The translations under genes and the position numbers were made by a program. Positions 26,742 to 37,300 of a stretch of 64,000 nt of DNA are shown piece by piece; within the stretch, counting starts at the first letter, position 1; the number at the start of each line of letters is the position of its first letter. The notes below the pieces were generated by a model that ran no database searches, was not told where the DNA came from, and saw only the letters and a program-made list of their open reading frames with translations. This stretch comes from Dinoroseobacter sp013215265. GTDB lineage: Bacteria; Pseudomonadota; Alphaproteobacteria; Rhodobacterales; Rhodobacteraceae. The stretch covers positions 558,001 to 622,000 of the forward strand of contig OY829366.1 in the NCBI GenBank assembly GCA_963691755.1, given 5' to 3'.

Positions 26742-28163
26742 ATGACCATCATCCCCGTTCTTTTGTGTGGCGGATCTGGCACCCGGCTTTGGCCGCTGAG
26801 CCGTAAGAGTTATCCCAAACAGTTCACCCAGCTTGTTGGTGAAGAGAGCCTGTTTCAGGCCTCGGCCAGGCGGCTTTCGGGCGCGGGCTATGGCGCTCCT
26901 CTAGTGATCACGGGCTCAGATTTCCGCTTTATCGTGACCGAACAGCTTGCAGAGACCGGTATTGAAAACGGCACGGTCCTGATTGAACCCGAGGGCCGCA
27001 ACACGGCCCCAGCGGTATTGGCTGCAGCGCTTCATATCGCCAAGACCGATCCGAAAACCCTTATGCTGATCGCGCCCTCGGACCATGTGATCCCAGACCC
27101 TGACGCCTTCCGCAACGCGGTCGAAATGGGGCGCGCCATAGCGGAAGAGGGCGGTCTTGTCACCTTTGGCATCGCGCCGGATCGGCCTGAGACGGGCTAT
27201 GGGTATCTGGAACTGGCCAAAGCCCCGAAAGACGGCCCTGCGCCGCTGACCCGCTTTGTGGAAAAGCCCGATGCCGCCACGGCAGAGCAGATGCTCGCCA
27301 GTGGCAAATTCCTGTGGAACGCGGGCATTTTTCTCTTCTCGGCCGAGGCGATCATTACCGCCTTTGAAATCCATGCCCCCCAGCTGATCGGTCCGGTTCA
27401 GGCCGCTGTTGACGGGTTGGAGGGTGATCTGACCTTCTTCCGCATGGCGGAAGATCCCTGGCGGCAGGCGATTGATATCTCCATCGATTATGCGGTGATG
27501 GAAAAGGCCGACAACCTTTCTGTTGTCCCCTTCACCGGTGCCTGGAGCGATCTTGGTGGCTGGGACGCGGTCTGGCGTGAAAGTGGGGCAGGTGTCGTGA
27601 CCAGCGGACCTGCGACCGCGATCGATTGTGAAGATACGCTGCTCAGATCTGAGGCTGACGGGCTGGAACTCGTTGGTATTGGCCTGAAAGACACGATCGT
27701 CGTGGCCACGCCCGATGCTGTGCTGGTCGCCGATAGCAGCCGGGCACAGGATGTGAAGCTGGCTGTGTCGTCGCTGAAGGAAAAATGTGCCAAACAAGCC
27801 ACCGAGTTTCCCCGCGACCACCGCCCTTGGGGCTGGTTTGAGACGCTGGCCCTGAGCGAGCGGTTCCAGGTGAAACGCATCGTGGTGAAACCGGGTGCTG
27901 CGCTCTCGCTTCAGTCTCATGTCCACCGGGCCGAGCACTGGATCGTCGTCGAGGGCACCGCGAAGGTGACAGTGGACGAGAAGGTTCAGCTCGTGAGCGA
28001 GAACCAGTCCGTCTACATCCCGCTGGGCGCCGTGCACCGGATGGAGAACCCCGGCAAGGTGCCAATGGTTCTGATCGAAGTGCAGACGGGGACGTATCTC
28101 GGGGAGGACGACATCGTGCGGTACGAGGATGTTTATAGCCGCGGGCAGGGGGCGAAGGGGTGA
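26742..28163 (+). CDS. manC: Mannose-1-phosphate guanylyltransferase / mannose-6-phosphate isomerase
   Basis: A 473-residue bifunctional type II enzyme (ManC/CpsB/AlgA). The N-terminal nucleotidyltransferase has the CGGSGTRLWPLSRKSYPKQF loop and FVEKPD. The C-terminal cupin (about 355-470) is the type II phosphomannose isomerase domain with RPWGWFE, HVHRAEHWIVVEG and IPLGAVHRMEN carrying the metal ligands. It turns fructose 6-phosphate into mannose 6-phosphate and mannose 1-phosphate into GDP-mannose. A stub of gmd follows, so GDP-mannose here is no longer fed to GDP-rhamnose/fucose by a neighbour; it may feed the GT2 enzyme or other transferases. Confidence 0.93.
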   Translation: MTIIPVLLCGGSGTRLWPLSRKSYPKQFTQLVGEESLFQASARRLSGAGYGAPLVITGSDFRFIVTEQLAETGIENGTVLIEPEGRNTAPAVLAAALHIAKTDPKTLMLIAPSDHVIPDPDAFRNAVEMGRAIAEEGGLVTFGIAPDRPETGYGYLELAKAPKDGPAPLTRFVEKPDAATAEQMLASGKFLWNAGIFLFSAEAIITAFEIHAPQLIGPVQAAVDGLEGDLTFFRMAEDPWRQAIDISIDYAVMEKADNLSVVPFTGAWSDLGGWDAVWRESGAGVVTSGPATAIDCEDTLLRSEADGLELVGIGLKDTIVVATPDAVLVADSSRAQDVKLAVSSLKEKCAKQATEFPRDHRPWGWFETLALSERFQVKRIVVKPGAALSLQSHVHRAEHWIVVEGTAKVTVDEKVQLVSENQSVYIPLGAVHRMENPGKVPMVLIEVQTGTYLGEDDIVRYEDVYSRGQGAKG

Positions 28164-28207
28164 GTCTCTGACATGCTTTTTTGGATTTCTTCAAGGATTT
28201 TAAGTCT

Positions 28208-28260
28208 ATGAAGCGCGCATTGATCACCGGCATCACGGGTTAGGATGGCGGTGATCTTGC
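28208..28260 (+). pseudogene. gmd: 5' stub of GDP-mannose 4,6-dehydratase gene
   Basis: The sequence encodes MKRALITGITG followed by TAG at 28241, where intact Gmd proteins continue QDGSYLAE. One C-to-T change (CAG to TAG) explains the stop. The next codons GATGGCGGTGAT keep the DG of the family and then similarity ends, so the rest of the gene is gone. It lies 44 bases after manC in the order expected for a manC-gmd operon. The fragment is short, but the 11-residue match to the Gmd N-terminus and the context make the call reasonable. Confidence 0.7.
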
Positions 28261-28301
28261 CAAGCTACGGTTTTGTCACGGCAGGTTAGTACAATCACCC
28301 T

Positions 28302-29258
28302 TTATTCAGCCTTCAGATCTCGTTGCATCAGGCGGCGCATGGCCTGTGGAACGCCAATCGCGCCATCACACACCGCAGATACCATCGCAGTAATTGGCAT
28401 GTCTATCTGGTGGTTCTGCGCGAGCGCCAAGGCGGCGCCTGCAGTAGCACGCCCTTCGACTGTTGTGCCTGCCTTTGGAACCTCTCCGGCGCCCAGGGCG
28501 GCTCCGAATGCAAAGTTTCTGGACTGGGAAGATGTGCAGGTAAGCACCAGATCGCCAAAGCCGGACAGGCCGGTCAATGTCTGCGGTTCGGCACCCAGGG
28601 CTTGTGCAAAACGCTGCATTTCGGCGTATCCGCGCGCGATCAATGCGGCACGTGCGGATGCCCCAAGGCCTGCTCCGATAACCATCCCGCACGCGATGGC
28701 GATAACGTTCTTTAACGCGCCGCCAAGCTCTGCGCCCTTTGGGTCGGTACTGGTGTAAAGCCGCAAAGTTTCCGTGGTGAGAACACTCTGAAGTTCCGTC
28801 CCAGAATCAGCGTTGCTGCATGCAAGTGTCAGCGCAGTTGGCAGCCCGCGCGCGATATCCGCGGCAAAACTGGGGCCAGTAAGAATAGCGGCGATCCTGT
28901 CCGGATAATGTTGACGGATCAGACCCGTCGGTCCCATTCCAGATTTCAGGTCGATCCCCTTGCAGCACGCAACGAGGTGTACCCCGGATGGGAAATCCTG
29001 CCGCGTAAGCAGTTGGGAAAGGGTCTGCATGGGGACGGCCAGCAACAGCGTATCCGCATTAATGCTTGCGAGTTCGCTCAGCACATCCACAGTGGCGGGC
29101 AGTCTCACATCTGGCAGTTGGGAAATTTCGCGAGTTTGGCTGATGTGCTCCATCGCTTTCGGGTTGCGACCCCAAAGCTGCACACGCTCACCATTTGCCG
29201 CCAGCGAAATTGCGAGCGCGCTTCCAAAAGCGCCCGCGCCCAAGACGGCAACATTCAT
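28302..29258 (-). CDS. gpsA: Glycerol-3-phosphate dehydrogenase [NAD(P)+]
   Basis: A 318-residue soluble GpsA that reduces dihydroxyacetone phosphate to sn-glycerol 3-phosphate for phospholipid synthesis. It shows the N-terminal GAGAFGSALA dinucleotide loop, CCKGID, GPSFAADIARGLPTA and the catalytic-lysine segment GALKNVIAIACG, then GLSGFGDLVLTCTS. The length matches the family. Its start overlaps the stop of tsaD by 4 bases, so the two core genes form one operon, a common alphaproteobacterial order. Confidence 0.95.
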   Translation of the reverse strand: MNVAVLGAGAFGSALAISLAANGERVQLWGRNPKAMEHISQTREISQLPDVRLPATVDVLSELASINADTLLLAVPMQTLSQLLTRQDFPSGVHLVACCKGIDLKSGMGPTGLIRQHYPDRIAAILTGPSFAADIARGLPTALTLACSNADSGTELQSVLTTETLRLYTSTDPKGAELGGALKNVIAIACGMVIGAGLGASARAALIARGYAEMQRFAQALGAEPQTLTGLSGFGDLVLTCTSSQSRNFAFGAALGAGEVPKAGTTVEGRATAGAALALAQNHQIDMPITAMVSAVCDGAIGVPQAMRRLMQRDLKAE

Positions 29259-30340
29259 GCTTTTGCGCCCTTTTTACCGGACCCGAGCATCCCGGGCTGT
29301 CGCGTATCAAGCGGCCAACGGGGTCTGGCAGACAGGTCCATTGCGTGCCGAACACCTAATCGGAAAAGTTCAGCACCCGCCCATGCGATCATCGCAGCAT
29401 TGTCCGTGCAGTATTTCAATGGAGGGGCAACAAAGGGCAGATCATTGGATTTGGCTAAACCCTCAAGGCTCTCGCGCAAAGGCCCATTGGCGGCGACCCC
29501 ACCCGCAACGGCAAAGCCAGTCAAAGACCTCGGGTCGGACGTCTCAATCGCACGGCGCGACTTTTCGCGCAGGACATCAACAACCGCTGCCTCGAAACTT
29601 GCGCAAAGGTCGTTACGGTCCTGTTCGCTTAAGCCACCATGTTTGGCGACCAGCGCGTCGCGTGCGCGCATCAACGCAGTTTTGAGCCCAGAAAAGCTGA
29701 GATCACAGTCCTCACGATCCAGAAGCGGCCGGGGAAATTTGAACCGAACGGGATCGCCGCTTCTGGCTGCGGCTTCAACGGATGGACCCCCAGGTTGCGA
29801 AAGCCCCAGCAGTCGCGCGGCCTTGTCAAACGCCTCACCCGGTGCGTCGTCGATCGTACCGCCAAGACGGGTAAAGCTCTCGGGGCCTGCGACCCGCAGA
29901 TACTGGCAATGCCCTCCAGAGACGAGCAGCATCAGGTAGGGATAGTCGAGCCCATCGGTCATACGCGGCGTTAGGGCGTGCCCGGCCAGATGGTTCACGC
30001 CCACCAGTGGAGCCCCCGTCGCAGTCGCCAAGCCCTTTGCAAACATCACACCCGACAACACGCCCCCGATCAGGCCCGGCCCGGCGGTCACGGCAATGGC
30101 GTCCACGTCAGAAAGCGCAACGCCTGCTTCTGTCAGCGCAGCCCGAGTAACGTCATCCAAGGTTTCAGCGTGGGCACGCGCTGCGATTTCGGGAACAACG
30201 CCGCCAAATTCGGCATGAAGCTGCGTTTGTCCTTTCACGACGGACGAGCAAACTTCAGATCTTCCGTCACTTACGCGCACAATAGCCGCCGCCGTATCAT
30301 CACAGCTGCTTTCAAGCCCGAGAAGGATCAGGTCGCTCAT
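29255..30340 (-). CDS. tsaD: tRNA N6-threonylcarbamoyladenosine transferase subunit TsaD
   Basis: A 361-residue TsaD/Kae1/Gcp family protein, which with TsaB and TsaE moves the threonylcarbamoyl group to A37 of ANN-decoding tRNAs. It has LGLESSCDDTAAAIV at the N-terminus, the iron-binding histidines in NHLAGHAL, LLVSGGHCQYL, and VAGGVAANGPLRE near the C-terminus; all are ASKHA-fold motifs. Divergent from hemD with only about 50 bases between the starts, so the two share a compact promoter region. Confidence 0.95.
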   Translation of the reverse strand: MSDLILLGLESSCDDTAAAIVRVSDGRSEVCSSVVKGQTQLHAEFGGVVPEIAARAHAETLDDVTRAALTEAGVALSDVDAIAVTAGPGLIGGVLSGVMFAKGLATATGAPLVGVNHLAGHALTPRMTDGLDYPYLMLLVSGGHCQYLRVAGPESFTRLGGTIDDAPGEAFDKAARLLGLSQPGGPSVEAAARSGDPVRFKFPRPLLDREDCDLSFSGLKTALMRARDALVAKHGGLSEQDRNDLCASFEAAVVDVLREKSRRAIETSDPRSLTGFAVAGGVAANGPLRESLEGLAKSNDLPFVAPPLKYCTDNAAMIAWAGAELFRLGVRHAMDLSARPRWPLDTRQPGMLGSGKKGAKA

Positions 30341-30390
30341 TGCGCTCCCAAGATTGCGTTGTTCGACTTTGGCGGGGTAGCATCTGATGT

Positions 30391-31110
30391 ATGAACCGAC
30401 AATCCCGCTTGCCCCGGCTTATCCTAACGCGCCCACGTGCCCAGTCGGAACGATTTGCCGCAAATCTGCCGGCGAACTTTGAGATTTGCATCGCCCCATT
30501 ATTCGAGATTGCATATATTGGGGGCCCGGACATTAACGGCGTAGATGCTGTCATCCTGACGTCAGAGAACGGGGCGAGAAGCCAGGCTTCGCTGGCGGGT
30601 TTGGTTGCCTTTTGCGTTGGTCCAAGAACCGCAGACGTCGCAAGTGCCCGTGGGGCCATCGCCCGCACTATGGGCGGGACAGCCGAGAAACTTGTCGAAT
30701 TGCTGAGTGCCGAAAAACCCGACGGACATTTGGTTCATCTTCGAGGAAAACATGCGCGAGGTGATGTGGCTGCACGCTTGACAGCTGCAGGCCTGCATTG
30801 CGACGAGCAGATCGTTTATGAACAAGTTGCATGCCCATTTCCGGTAGACCTCGCCACTGAACTGGCTTCGGGGTCACCTGACACTGTGCCATTGTTTTCG
30901 CCAAGAAGTGCGCAGTACTTCGCAGCTGCTTGCCCCAGTGCGCCAAATGCAACTTTGATGTGCCTCAGTGAAGCAGTGGCCGCCGAGCTGGATGAAACGG
31001 CTTATGCGGCGGTGGAAATATGCGCGGCACCAAATGGCAAATCCATGGAGCAAGCGCTATCTCGCCGCGCTGCTTCGTTGCGCCTTGAGGGGCCGCCTGC
31101 GTCCAGCTAG
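30391..31110 (+). CDS. hemD: Uroporphyrinogen-III synthase
   Basis: A 239-residue HemD, which closes and isomerises hydroxymethylbilane to uroporphyrinogen III for haem and cobalamin. The family is poorly conserved; visible signs are the RLILTRPRAQSERFAANL opening, AVILTSENGARS near 50, FCVGPRTADVA near 72, YEQVACP near 143 and the LFSPRSAQYF segment near 168. The neighbours tsaD, a mitofilin-like gene and hemY form the typical alphaproteobacterial hemD block, which raises confidence. The plus-strand start ATG 30391 follows the short divergent region shared with tsaD. Confidence 0.88.
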   Translation: MNRQSRLPRLILTRPRAQSERFAANLPANFEICIAPLFEIAYIGGPDINGVDAVILTSENGARSQASLAGLVAFCVGPRTADVASARGAIARTMGGTAEKLVELLSAEKPDGHLVHLRGKHARGDVAARLTAAGLHCDEQIVYEQVACPFPVDLATELASGSPDTVPLFSPRSAQYFAAACPSAPNATLMCLSEAVAAELDETAYAAVEICAAPNGKSMEQALSRRAASLRLEGPPASS

Positions 31111-31175
31111 GCTTGTTTTAGGGTGGTCCATTTGGGGACCCCCGGTTTCGTTGTCCCGGTTGCCAAGAGGTTCCT

Positions 31176-32399
31176 TTGTCTCAGAAATCCACGTCGCGCA
31201 ATGACGACGATCGAGCAAACGATCGAAAAGAAGACCCGGCTGAAACGACATCCGAAGTAGTAGAAGACGCAGAAATTATTGAAGAAAAGACCTCTGCGTC
31301 TGAGGCCGCTGATGCTGTGGAGCCTGAACTGGACGCTGAAGATACGCATGATCTGCAGTCTTCGGATCACGTTGGCGTGGATGCACCCCGTTTGGAATCA
31401 GGGGTGGAAAAACAGGACGGATCTTCGCTTCTGCCTATGGTTTTAGGCGGGGTCATTGCAGCCGCGCTTGGCGCAGTAGCGGTGTATGTCACCATGTCTA
31501 TGCAACCGCCGCCTGTAACAGATGAAGCTTTTCTGGACCGGTTGGCTACCTTGGAAGCAGCCTCAAACGAGACGCCTGAACCGGTGGTGCCTGATGATGT
31601 CATCACGGCCGAAGAACAGGCAGCGCTTGACGCGCTTCGTTCTCAGATCGCTGCATTAAACGAAAAGCTCGAAGCACTGGATGCACGCGTTTCGCAGTTG
31701 GTGAGTGAAGGTATAACGGTTGTCGGCGGCGAAGAAGGGGCGGCCGTTGCGGAAGAACTGGCCCGCATACAGGCGGCCTTGTCTGAACAGCGTGCCGAGA
31801 ATGAAGTGGTTCAGGCAGAACTTGCCGCAATTGCCGCAAGTGCAAGCGCTGAAATTGAAGCTGCCGAAGCGCGTGCCGCAGCGTTGCAAGCTGCAGCAGA
31901 TGCGCAAGCGGCTCAATCTGCAACGCAGTCTGTTGTCGCCCGGATTGTGGCGGCTTCCGAAACCGGAGCCCCATTTTCAGAGGCATTGAGTGACCTGGCA
32001 GCGTTGGGTGCAGAGACAGAGGCGCTGGTACAGGTTTCTCAGATAGGCATTCCGACGCTCCTGCAATTGCAGCGCGGGTATCCTGAGGCTGCACGTGCAG
32101 GTCTGGCTGAGTCGTTAAAAGCCACAATGGGGGATGGTGTCGGTGAGCGGTTTGGCGCGTTCTTGCGGGCGCAGATCGGTGCACGGTCATTGAAAGCCCG
32201 TGAAGGGACGGATCCGGACGCAATCTTGTCCCGGGCAGAAGCGTCACTTGGGTCTGGTGACGTGAAAACAACGCTGTCCGAAATCGCGTCGCTGCCAGAG
32301 GCTGGACAAGCTGTGATGGCGGAATGGGTGACGCAGGCAGAAGCGCGCCTCTCGGCGCTTGACGCATTGGACGCGCTTCTTGCGGCGCAAAGCGAGTAG
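31176..32399 (+). CDS. Mitofilin-like (Mic60 family) inner-membrane protein
   Basis: A 407-residue protein of the alphaproteobacterial mitofilin/COG4223 type. Residues 1-85 are acidic and disordered, one membrane helix lies at about 87-108 (LPMVLGGVIAAALGAVAVYVT), a long alanine/glutamate coiled coil spans about 140-255, and a C-terminal helical mitofilin signature region follows. Bacterial Mic60 shapes intracytoplasmic membranes. TTG 31176 is chosen because AAGAGG ends 5 bases upstream. It lies between hemD and hemY, 9 bases from the latter, as in many Rhodobacterales. Confidence 0.85.
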   Translation: MSQKSTSRNDDDRANDRKEDPAETTSEVVEDAEIIEEKTSASEAADAVEPELDAEDTHDLQSSDHVGVDAPRLESGVEKQDGSSLLPMVLGGVIAAALGAVAVYVTMSMQPPPVTDEAFLDRLATLEAASNETPEPVVPDDVITAEEQAALDALRSQIAALNEKLEALDARVSQLVSEGITVVGGEEGAAVAEELARIQAALSEQRAENEVVQAELAAIAASASAEIEAAEARAAALQAAADAQAAQSATQSVVARIVAASETGAPFSEALSDLAALGAETEALVQVSQIGIPTLLQLQRGYPEAARAGLAESLKATMGDGVGERFGAFLRAQIGARSLKAREGTDPDAILSRAEASLGSGDVKTTLSEIASLPEAGQAVMAEWVTQAEARLSALDALDALLAAQSE

Positions 32400-32408
32400 G
32401 GGGTCAAC

Positions 32409-33956
32409 ATGCTTTGGTCTTTGCTGAAAATCCTCCTGTTTGTGGTCATTGTTGGGGCCCTCACATTTGGCGCAGGCGCGCTGATGGAAACCGGTAGTTC
32501 CATCCGGTTGGACATTGGGACAACGGAGTTCACACTCTCACCGCTTGCTGCCGTAATCGGCGCCTTTGTTTTGCTGGGTGTGATATGGATCGTGTTCAAG
32601 TTTGTTGGTTTGGCGATTGCCGTTCTGAAGTTCCTGAATGGGGATGAAACCGCAATTTCTCGGTATTTTTTGCGCAACCGTGAGCGGCGCGGTTTTGAGG
32701 CGATGGCAGACGGACTGATGGCTTTGGCATCTGGCGAGGGAAAGCTCGCGCTTTTGAAGGCGCAAAGGGCTGAGAAATTTCTCAACCGTCCCCATCTGAC
32801 CAACCTGATTTCCGCACAGGCCGCCGAGATGGCAGGGGATCATGTGAAGGCGGAAGAGGTTAATAAACGTCTCTTGCAAGATGAGCGCACACGATTTGTG
32901 GGTGTTCGCGGTATCATGAAACAGAAGCTTGCCTCCGGGGATACCACAACTGCTTTGCGTCTTGCTGAAAAGGCTTTTGCACTGAAGCCGAAACATGAGG
33001 AGACGCAAGACGTGCTGTTGCGCTTGCAGGCTGAAAGCGATGACTGGATTGGCGCGCGCAAAACCCTGGCGGCAAAACTGCGTTCTGGATCTTTGCCGCG
33101 CGATGTTCACAAGAGGCGGGATTCTGTTTTGTCTTACGCTGCAGCGCGCGATGCGCTGGCGGAGGGGGACAATAAAGAAGCCGAAGCCATGGCAGTTGAG
33201 GCCAACAGGCTAGCACCGACCTTGGTTCCGGCTGCAGCTTTGGCGGCTAATTTGCATCTGAAATCGGGCAAGCCGAAACAAGCAATCAAGGTCATCAAGA
33301 AGGCTTGGGATGATGCACCGCATCCAGATCTCGCAGCCGCCTTCGCAGCAATCGTACCAGAAGAAACGCCAGATGCCCGCCTCAAGCGTTTCGGACCCTT
33401 ATTGCAGGCACATCCGGACCACTCAGAGACGCGAATGCTCAAAGCAGAATTGAATCTTGCGTGCGAAGATTATCCGAATGCGCGGCGCGTGTTAGGCGAT
33501 TTGCATGAAACCACCCCTACGGCGCGATCACATGCAATCTTGGCAGCAATCGAGCGGGGTGAAGGCGCGCCTGATCAGGTCGTTCGGGGGCTTTTGGCTC
33601 AGGCCTTGACGGCCTCGCGCGGTCCGCAATGGTGTTGTGAGAAGTGCCACAATATTCATGCCGATTGGGTTCCGATCTGCTCTAATTGTGGGGCGTTCGA
33701 TACGCTTAGCTGGGTCGAGCCACCCAAGTCGCAATTGGCGATCCCAAACTCCTCTGAGATGATGCCAATGATTGTGGGCCAGCTCGAAGACCAATTGGAA
33801 GAACCTGATATCCCCCCGGTGATTGAAGACGGAGACCCTGCAAACGAGGCTGTGGAAACGCCTTCGCAAGATGCCGAAATCATCGATATCGCTCCAATGA
33901 CTACGTTGCCTGAAGAGAGCGTGGGGGACCCGGAAAATAAGACTTCCACAGGGTAG
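32409..33956 (+). CDS. hemY: HemY-like TPR membrane protein
   Basis: A 515-residue HemY N-domain protein. Two membrane helices lie at about 4-24 and 44-68, followed by helical TPR-like repeats through about residue 390. The C-terminal part carries a zinc-ribbon-like pair CCEKC and CSNC (about residues 408-425), seen in alphaproteobacterial members. The role in haem synthesis is not biochemically settled; the gene travels with hemD. The acidic last 90 residues look disordered. It is followed by tRNA-Thr. Confidence 0.88.
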   Translation: MLWSLLKILLFVVIVGALTFGAGALMETGSSIRLDIGTTEFTLSPLAAVIGAFVLLGVIWIVFKFVGLAIAVLKFLNGDETAISRYFLRNRERRGFEAMADGLMALASGEGKLALLKAQRAEKFLNRPHLTNLISAQAAEMAGDHVKAEEVNKRLLQDERTRFVGVRGIMKQKLASGDTTTALRLAEKAFALKPKHEETQDVLLRLQAESDDWIGARKTLAAKLRSGSLPRDVHKRRDSVLSYAAARDALAEGDNKEAEAMAVEANRLAPTLVPAAALAANLHLKSGKPKQAIKVIKKAWDDAPHPDLAAAFAAIVPEETPDARLKRFGPLLQAHPDHSETRMLKAELNLACEDYPNARRVLGDLHETTPTARSHAILAAIERGEGAPDQVVRGLLAQALTASRGPQWCCEKCHNIHADWVPICSNCGAFDTLSWVEPPKSQLAIPNSSEMMPMIVGQLEDQLEEPDIPPVIEDGDPANEAVETPSQDAEIIDIAPMTTLPEESVGDPENKTSTG

Positions 33957-33988
33957 GAAGCGGTGCTAAATGAGCGCCACTTCACGGG

Positions 33989-34064
33989 GCCGCTGTAGCT
34001 CAGCTGGTAGAGCACGTCATTCGTAATGATGGGGTCGGGGGTTCGAGTCCCTTCAGCGGCACCA
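33989..34064 (+). tRNA. tRNA-Thr (anticodon CGT)
   Basis: A 76-base cloverleaf with encoded CCA. The acceptor arm GCCGCTG pairs with CAGCGGC, the D arm is GCTC...GAGC, the anticodon stem CGTCA/TGATG has one G-T pair and the loop TTCGTAA puts CGT at 34022-34024 (reads ACG), and the T arm is GGGGG-TTCGAGT-CCCTT-like. It lies 32 bases after hemY. The AT-rich region and large secreted-protein gene that follow fit a tRNA-proximal insertion, but I found no second copy of the tRNA 3' end in the window. Confidence 0.95.
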
Positions 34065-34322
34065 CTCTCAGTGAAAATAGTCTTCACCCGGCCTAAGTCA
34101 CGGATTTACCTTGAAAATTGTAGCTGAAGGCAGCCTTTTGGTATAAGTAGAGTAGACTAAAATTAAGACCATTTCTTTCATCTACTCATTCACGAAGGCA
34201 GGCTACTTTTACTTCAGCAGGCGTGTTCCTCGGGATCTAGTGTCTCGGTATCGCAGCAAGCATGCTGTCATTGCTTTGAAGCCAAGGTCTGCTCATCAGG
34301 CAAGCGCTTTGGTAGGAGGGGT

Positions 34323-37300
34323 TTAGTCCAACCATTCCCATATCCGCGCTTGAAGAGAGCCACCCTCCAAGGGGAAATCATAGAAATCATTGAAAAGCAT
34401 GCCATGAGCCCAATCGGCATAGTCTGGATGTAACGCGTCGCCATTTTGGATGGATAGGCCTTGTCCGTAATAGGCGAGATCGCTCTCTACGCTCGCTCTA
34501 TTTGCGTTGGTATCACCTCGCATGTAGGGATCGCCCATGTTCCAGATGAAGAACACATTCTCAAATCCGTATTGGTCGAAATGTGTTCTTTGTGGAAAGC
34601 AACTGGCCCACTGTGATCCACAGTGTTCTGGCATATTGGCATATACGAACTGTTCAATTGCATCCCAATTTGGGCCGATCCAATTGTCCCGCACGGCTCT
34701 GGATTCAGTATCGAGCCAAAAACTGTCTACCAGCAGGTATGGGTCATCAAACTGAGCAATCAAGTCAGCATTATATCCCAATCCAATGGCGCCAGCACTA
34801 GAGCCACCAAAAACAACGCGTGATGCAGATGATAATTCAGGAGCGAGTTGACCGATTATGTCTTTTACAATTGCTCGCCCCCTGAAATAGACCGTTTCAC
34901 CACGGATCATATGCGTGTGAGAACCTTGGTATAGATCATTCGAGCAATATGGGATCACCGCCACGTTGTAGCCCTTGTTAAGAAAATCTTCCACGGCTGG
35001 CATGTCTTGAAGATAACCGGGTTGTGTGCGGGGTGTTGTCCAGGTTGGGATACGAGACAAATACTCGTCAGCATTTGATGCCACACCACCGCCTTGCAAG
35101 TATACAAACCATTGATGAGAGCCGGTCCGATAAACATGAAATGCTGCCGGCTCGCCGTTACTACAAACGGCATCTGCAGAACTCGTATAGAAAACAGAGC
35201 TTGAAGCTTCGTTTGAGCTGGCCTGACCGTTTTCCTCGGTCACATCAATACTTTGTTTATTTCCAAACATGTCGATAACTTGGCCGCCGACGGCAGTGAG
35301 AACTTCGTTGCGCTGCTCGTCGGTTAGCATTGGCATTTTGACGATTAACTCTAGCCCAATTTCTTTACGGTTCAGATCGTTCAAAACGGCATCCAAACCG
35401 GTCATGGAAATGGCGGGGTCAGCCTCCCAAGCTCCTACAGCGACGCGTCCTTGATAAAATGCGCAAGAGTTGGTGGCGAATTGCGCTAATTCAGCGAACC
35501 CACCAAAACCCTGGTCCGCTCCCAAAACCAGTCGATTGGCAAGAAACTCATACTGAGGATAATACTCTTGGCAAAACGTAGCGACAAATTCACGTCCAGC
35601 CCACTCAATAATCACATCGTATTTGCCAGCCAGAACACGATCATGAATTTCTAAATTGCCCATCGCTGTTATGACAGCTTCAGATGTTGGCAGTAAAATT
35701 GGTGCATCCAAGGCGAAAAAATCATCCGGAGAGAATGACTGACCAGACTGGTCATGCACGAAGTCAGAAAATGCGGCAGCATGAAAATTGCCGAATGGAA
35801 TGTCAGCTTTACTCAGAATTCTGCCTTGGCCACCAGAACCACCAAACAGGCTCTCAGGAACACGGAGCACACGGTTTGCGGGATCATTCGCTGCGATGTG
35901 TAAAAAATCTAAGTCGCCTAGATTTGAGAGATACGCTCCTCTGACCATTTGAGCGTTTTGTTGAACGCCTCCCCCGCCACCAATAAACGCAATGTCTAGA
36001 TGACCATTGGAGTCGACATCATGAAACCGGAAGTTCTCAATGAAATTGTTCCATTCATTGCCTTCATGCTCTGCAACGTAGTCATCCGGTGCAGTAACGA
36101 TTGGATAGAATGAAGAGCCAAAAGAGCCATCGCCGAGGTTTTCGATGACTTGCACACCGGTGCCGACGTAGAGGATACCTGCCCGTGACAAGACGATGTC
36201 GAGATCACCATCCGTGTCTAGGTCCCACAGACCCACTTCAGGAACCGTTCCCCAGCCTTCAACACTGGGCAACCGAACAGAACGGGAGAAATTACCGCGA
36301 CCATCGTTTAAAGCAATGCCTGTTGGAGATGAGCCTCCAAATTCGTGACCGGCATGAACCAAATCAAGGTCACCATCTCTATCCATATCGCCGAGTTCAA
36401 TCGCAAAAGCATTAACGTCACCACATGTCCGTTTAGACATGGATCCAGACCCATCATTGATCCAACACGTCAGCCTGTTGGCTAGCTCTGTAAGGACAAT
36501 GTCCACGTCCCCATCGGCGTCTAAATCTCCAACTGCGCCGCCGTGATCGAAAATCTGATAGTTAGGATCGCTCAGGTGCGTGTTTGAGCTTTCTAACCAA
36601 GTGCCATCGGGTTGGCTCAGAAAATAGCTGTCTCGAATACCATCATGATGACCAATCGCATGATCAGCAATAAACAGGTCTAGAATATCGTCACCGTTAA
36701 AGTCAGCGACCAAATTTTGTCTCGCGAGAGAGTGTCCAGGAGCATCACGCAGATCTACAAATAGGTTACTTTGATCGACGAATGCTCCACTTTCATCTTG
36801 CAGAAACAGCGTTGGACCCGGCATTTTGCCTTCGCAATCACGCCCACCGCACAGTCCAGCAGTGTCTTCGCCAGTAACCTCAACGTTTTCGGGGTTCATG
36901 GTTCCTGTGTAGACAAAATCTAGAAGCCCATCGTTGTTGAAGTCATAATTCGCCCAAAAATGACCGAACCAATATCGCTCTTTGGTGATTGCAGGACTGA
37001 CAGGCGGATAGAGAAATTCAGCATTAGAATTCTCATGTTCAACGCCAGAGAAGGGTGCGGTCCTCAGCCCTGCATCTCGAGCAGCCCCAACAAGAGCAAG
37101 TAAGTCTGAGGTATCAGCCACAGTAGGGTCGCGATCTTGATAATCTGTTTGCTCGTAAAATTCAGAAAGTGCAGCTGCTGTTCTAGGTCCATAATCACCG
37201 TCAACACGGCCAGCGTCATATCCAAGCTGATTCAAAATGAACTGAGCGGTAAAAATTGGATGCGGCTCAAACCGTGTGGTTTCTACGTCTTGCGCATTTA

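Noticed and set aside
26916..28037. Long open frame on the minus strand inside manC
   Set aside because: It lies wholly opposite a well-conserved manC, has an unlikely composition rich in His/Arg/Gln, and matches no domain I know.
28908..29939. 343-codon plus-strand frame opposite gpsA and tsaD
   Set aside because: It spans two conserved core genes on the other strand and shows a low-complexity Ser/Ala/Arg composition typical of an antisense frame in GC-rich DNA.
32039..32803. Minus-strand frame opposite the mitofilin-like and hemY genes
   Set aside because: It crosses the boundary of two real genes and has no domain or ribosome-binding site.
33989..34322. tRNA-Thr as an integration site with a duplicated 3' end
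   Set aside because: No second copy of the tRNA 3' end and no integrase gene are visible in the window.
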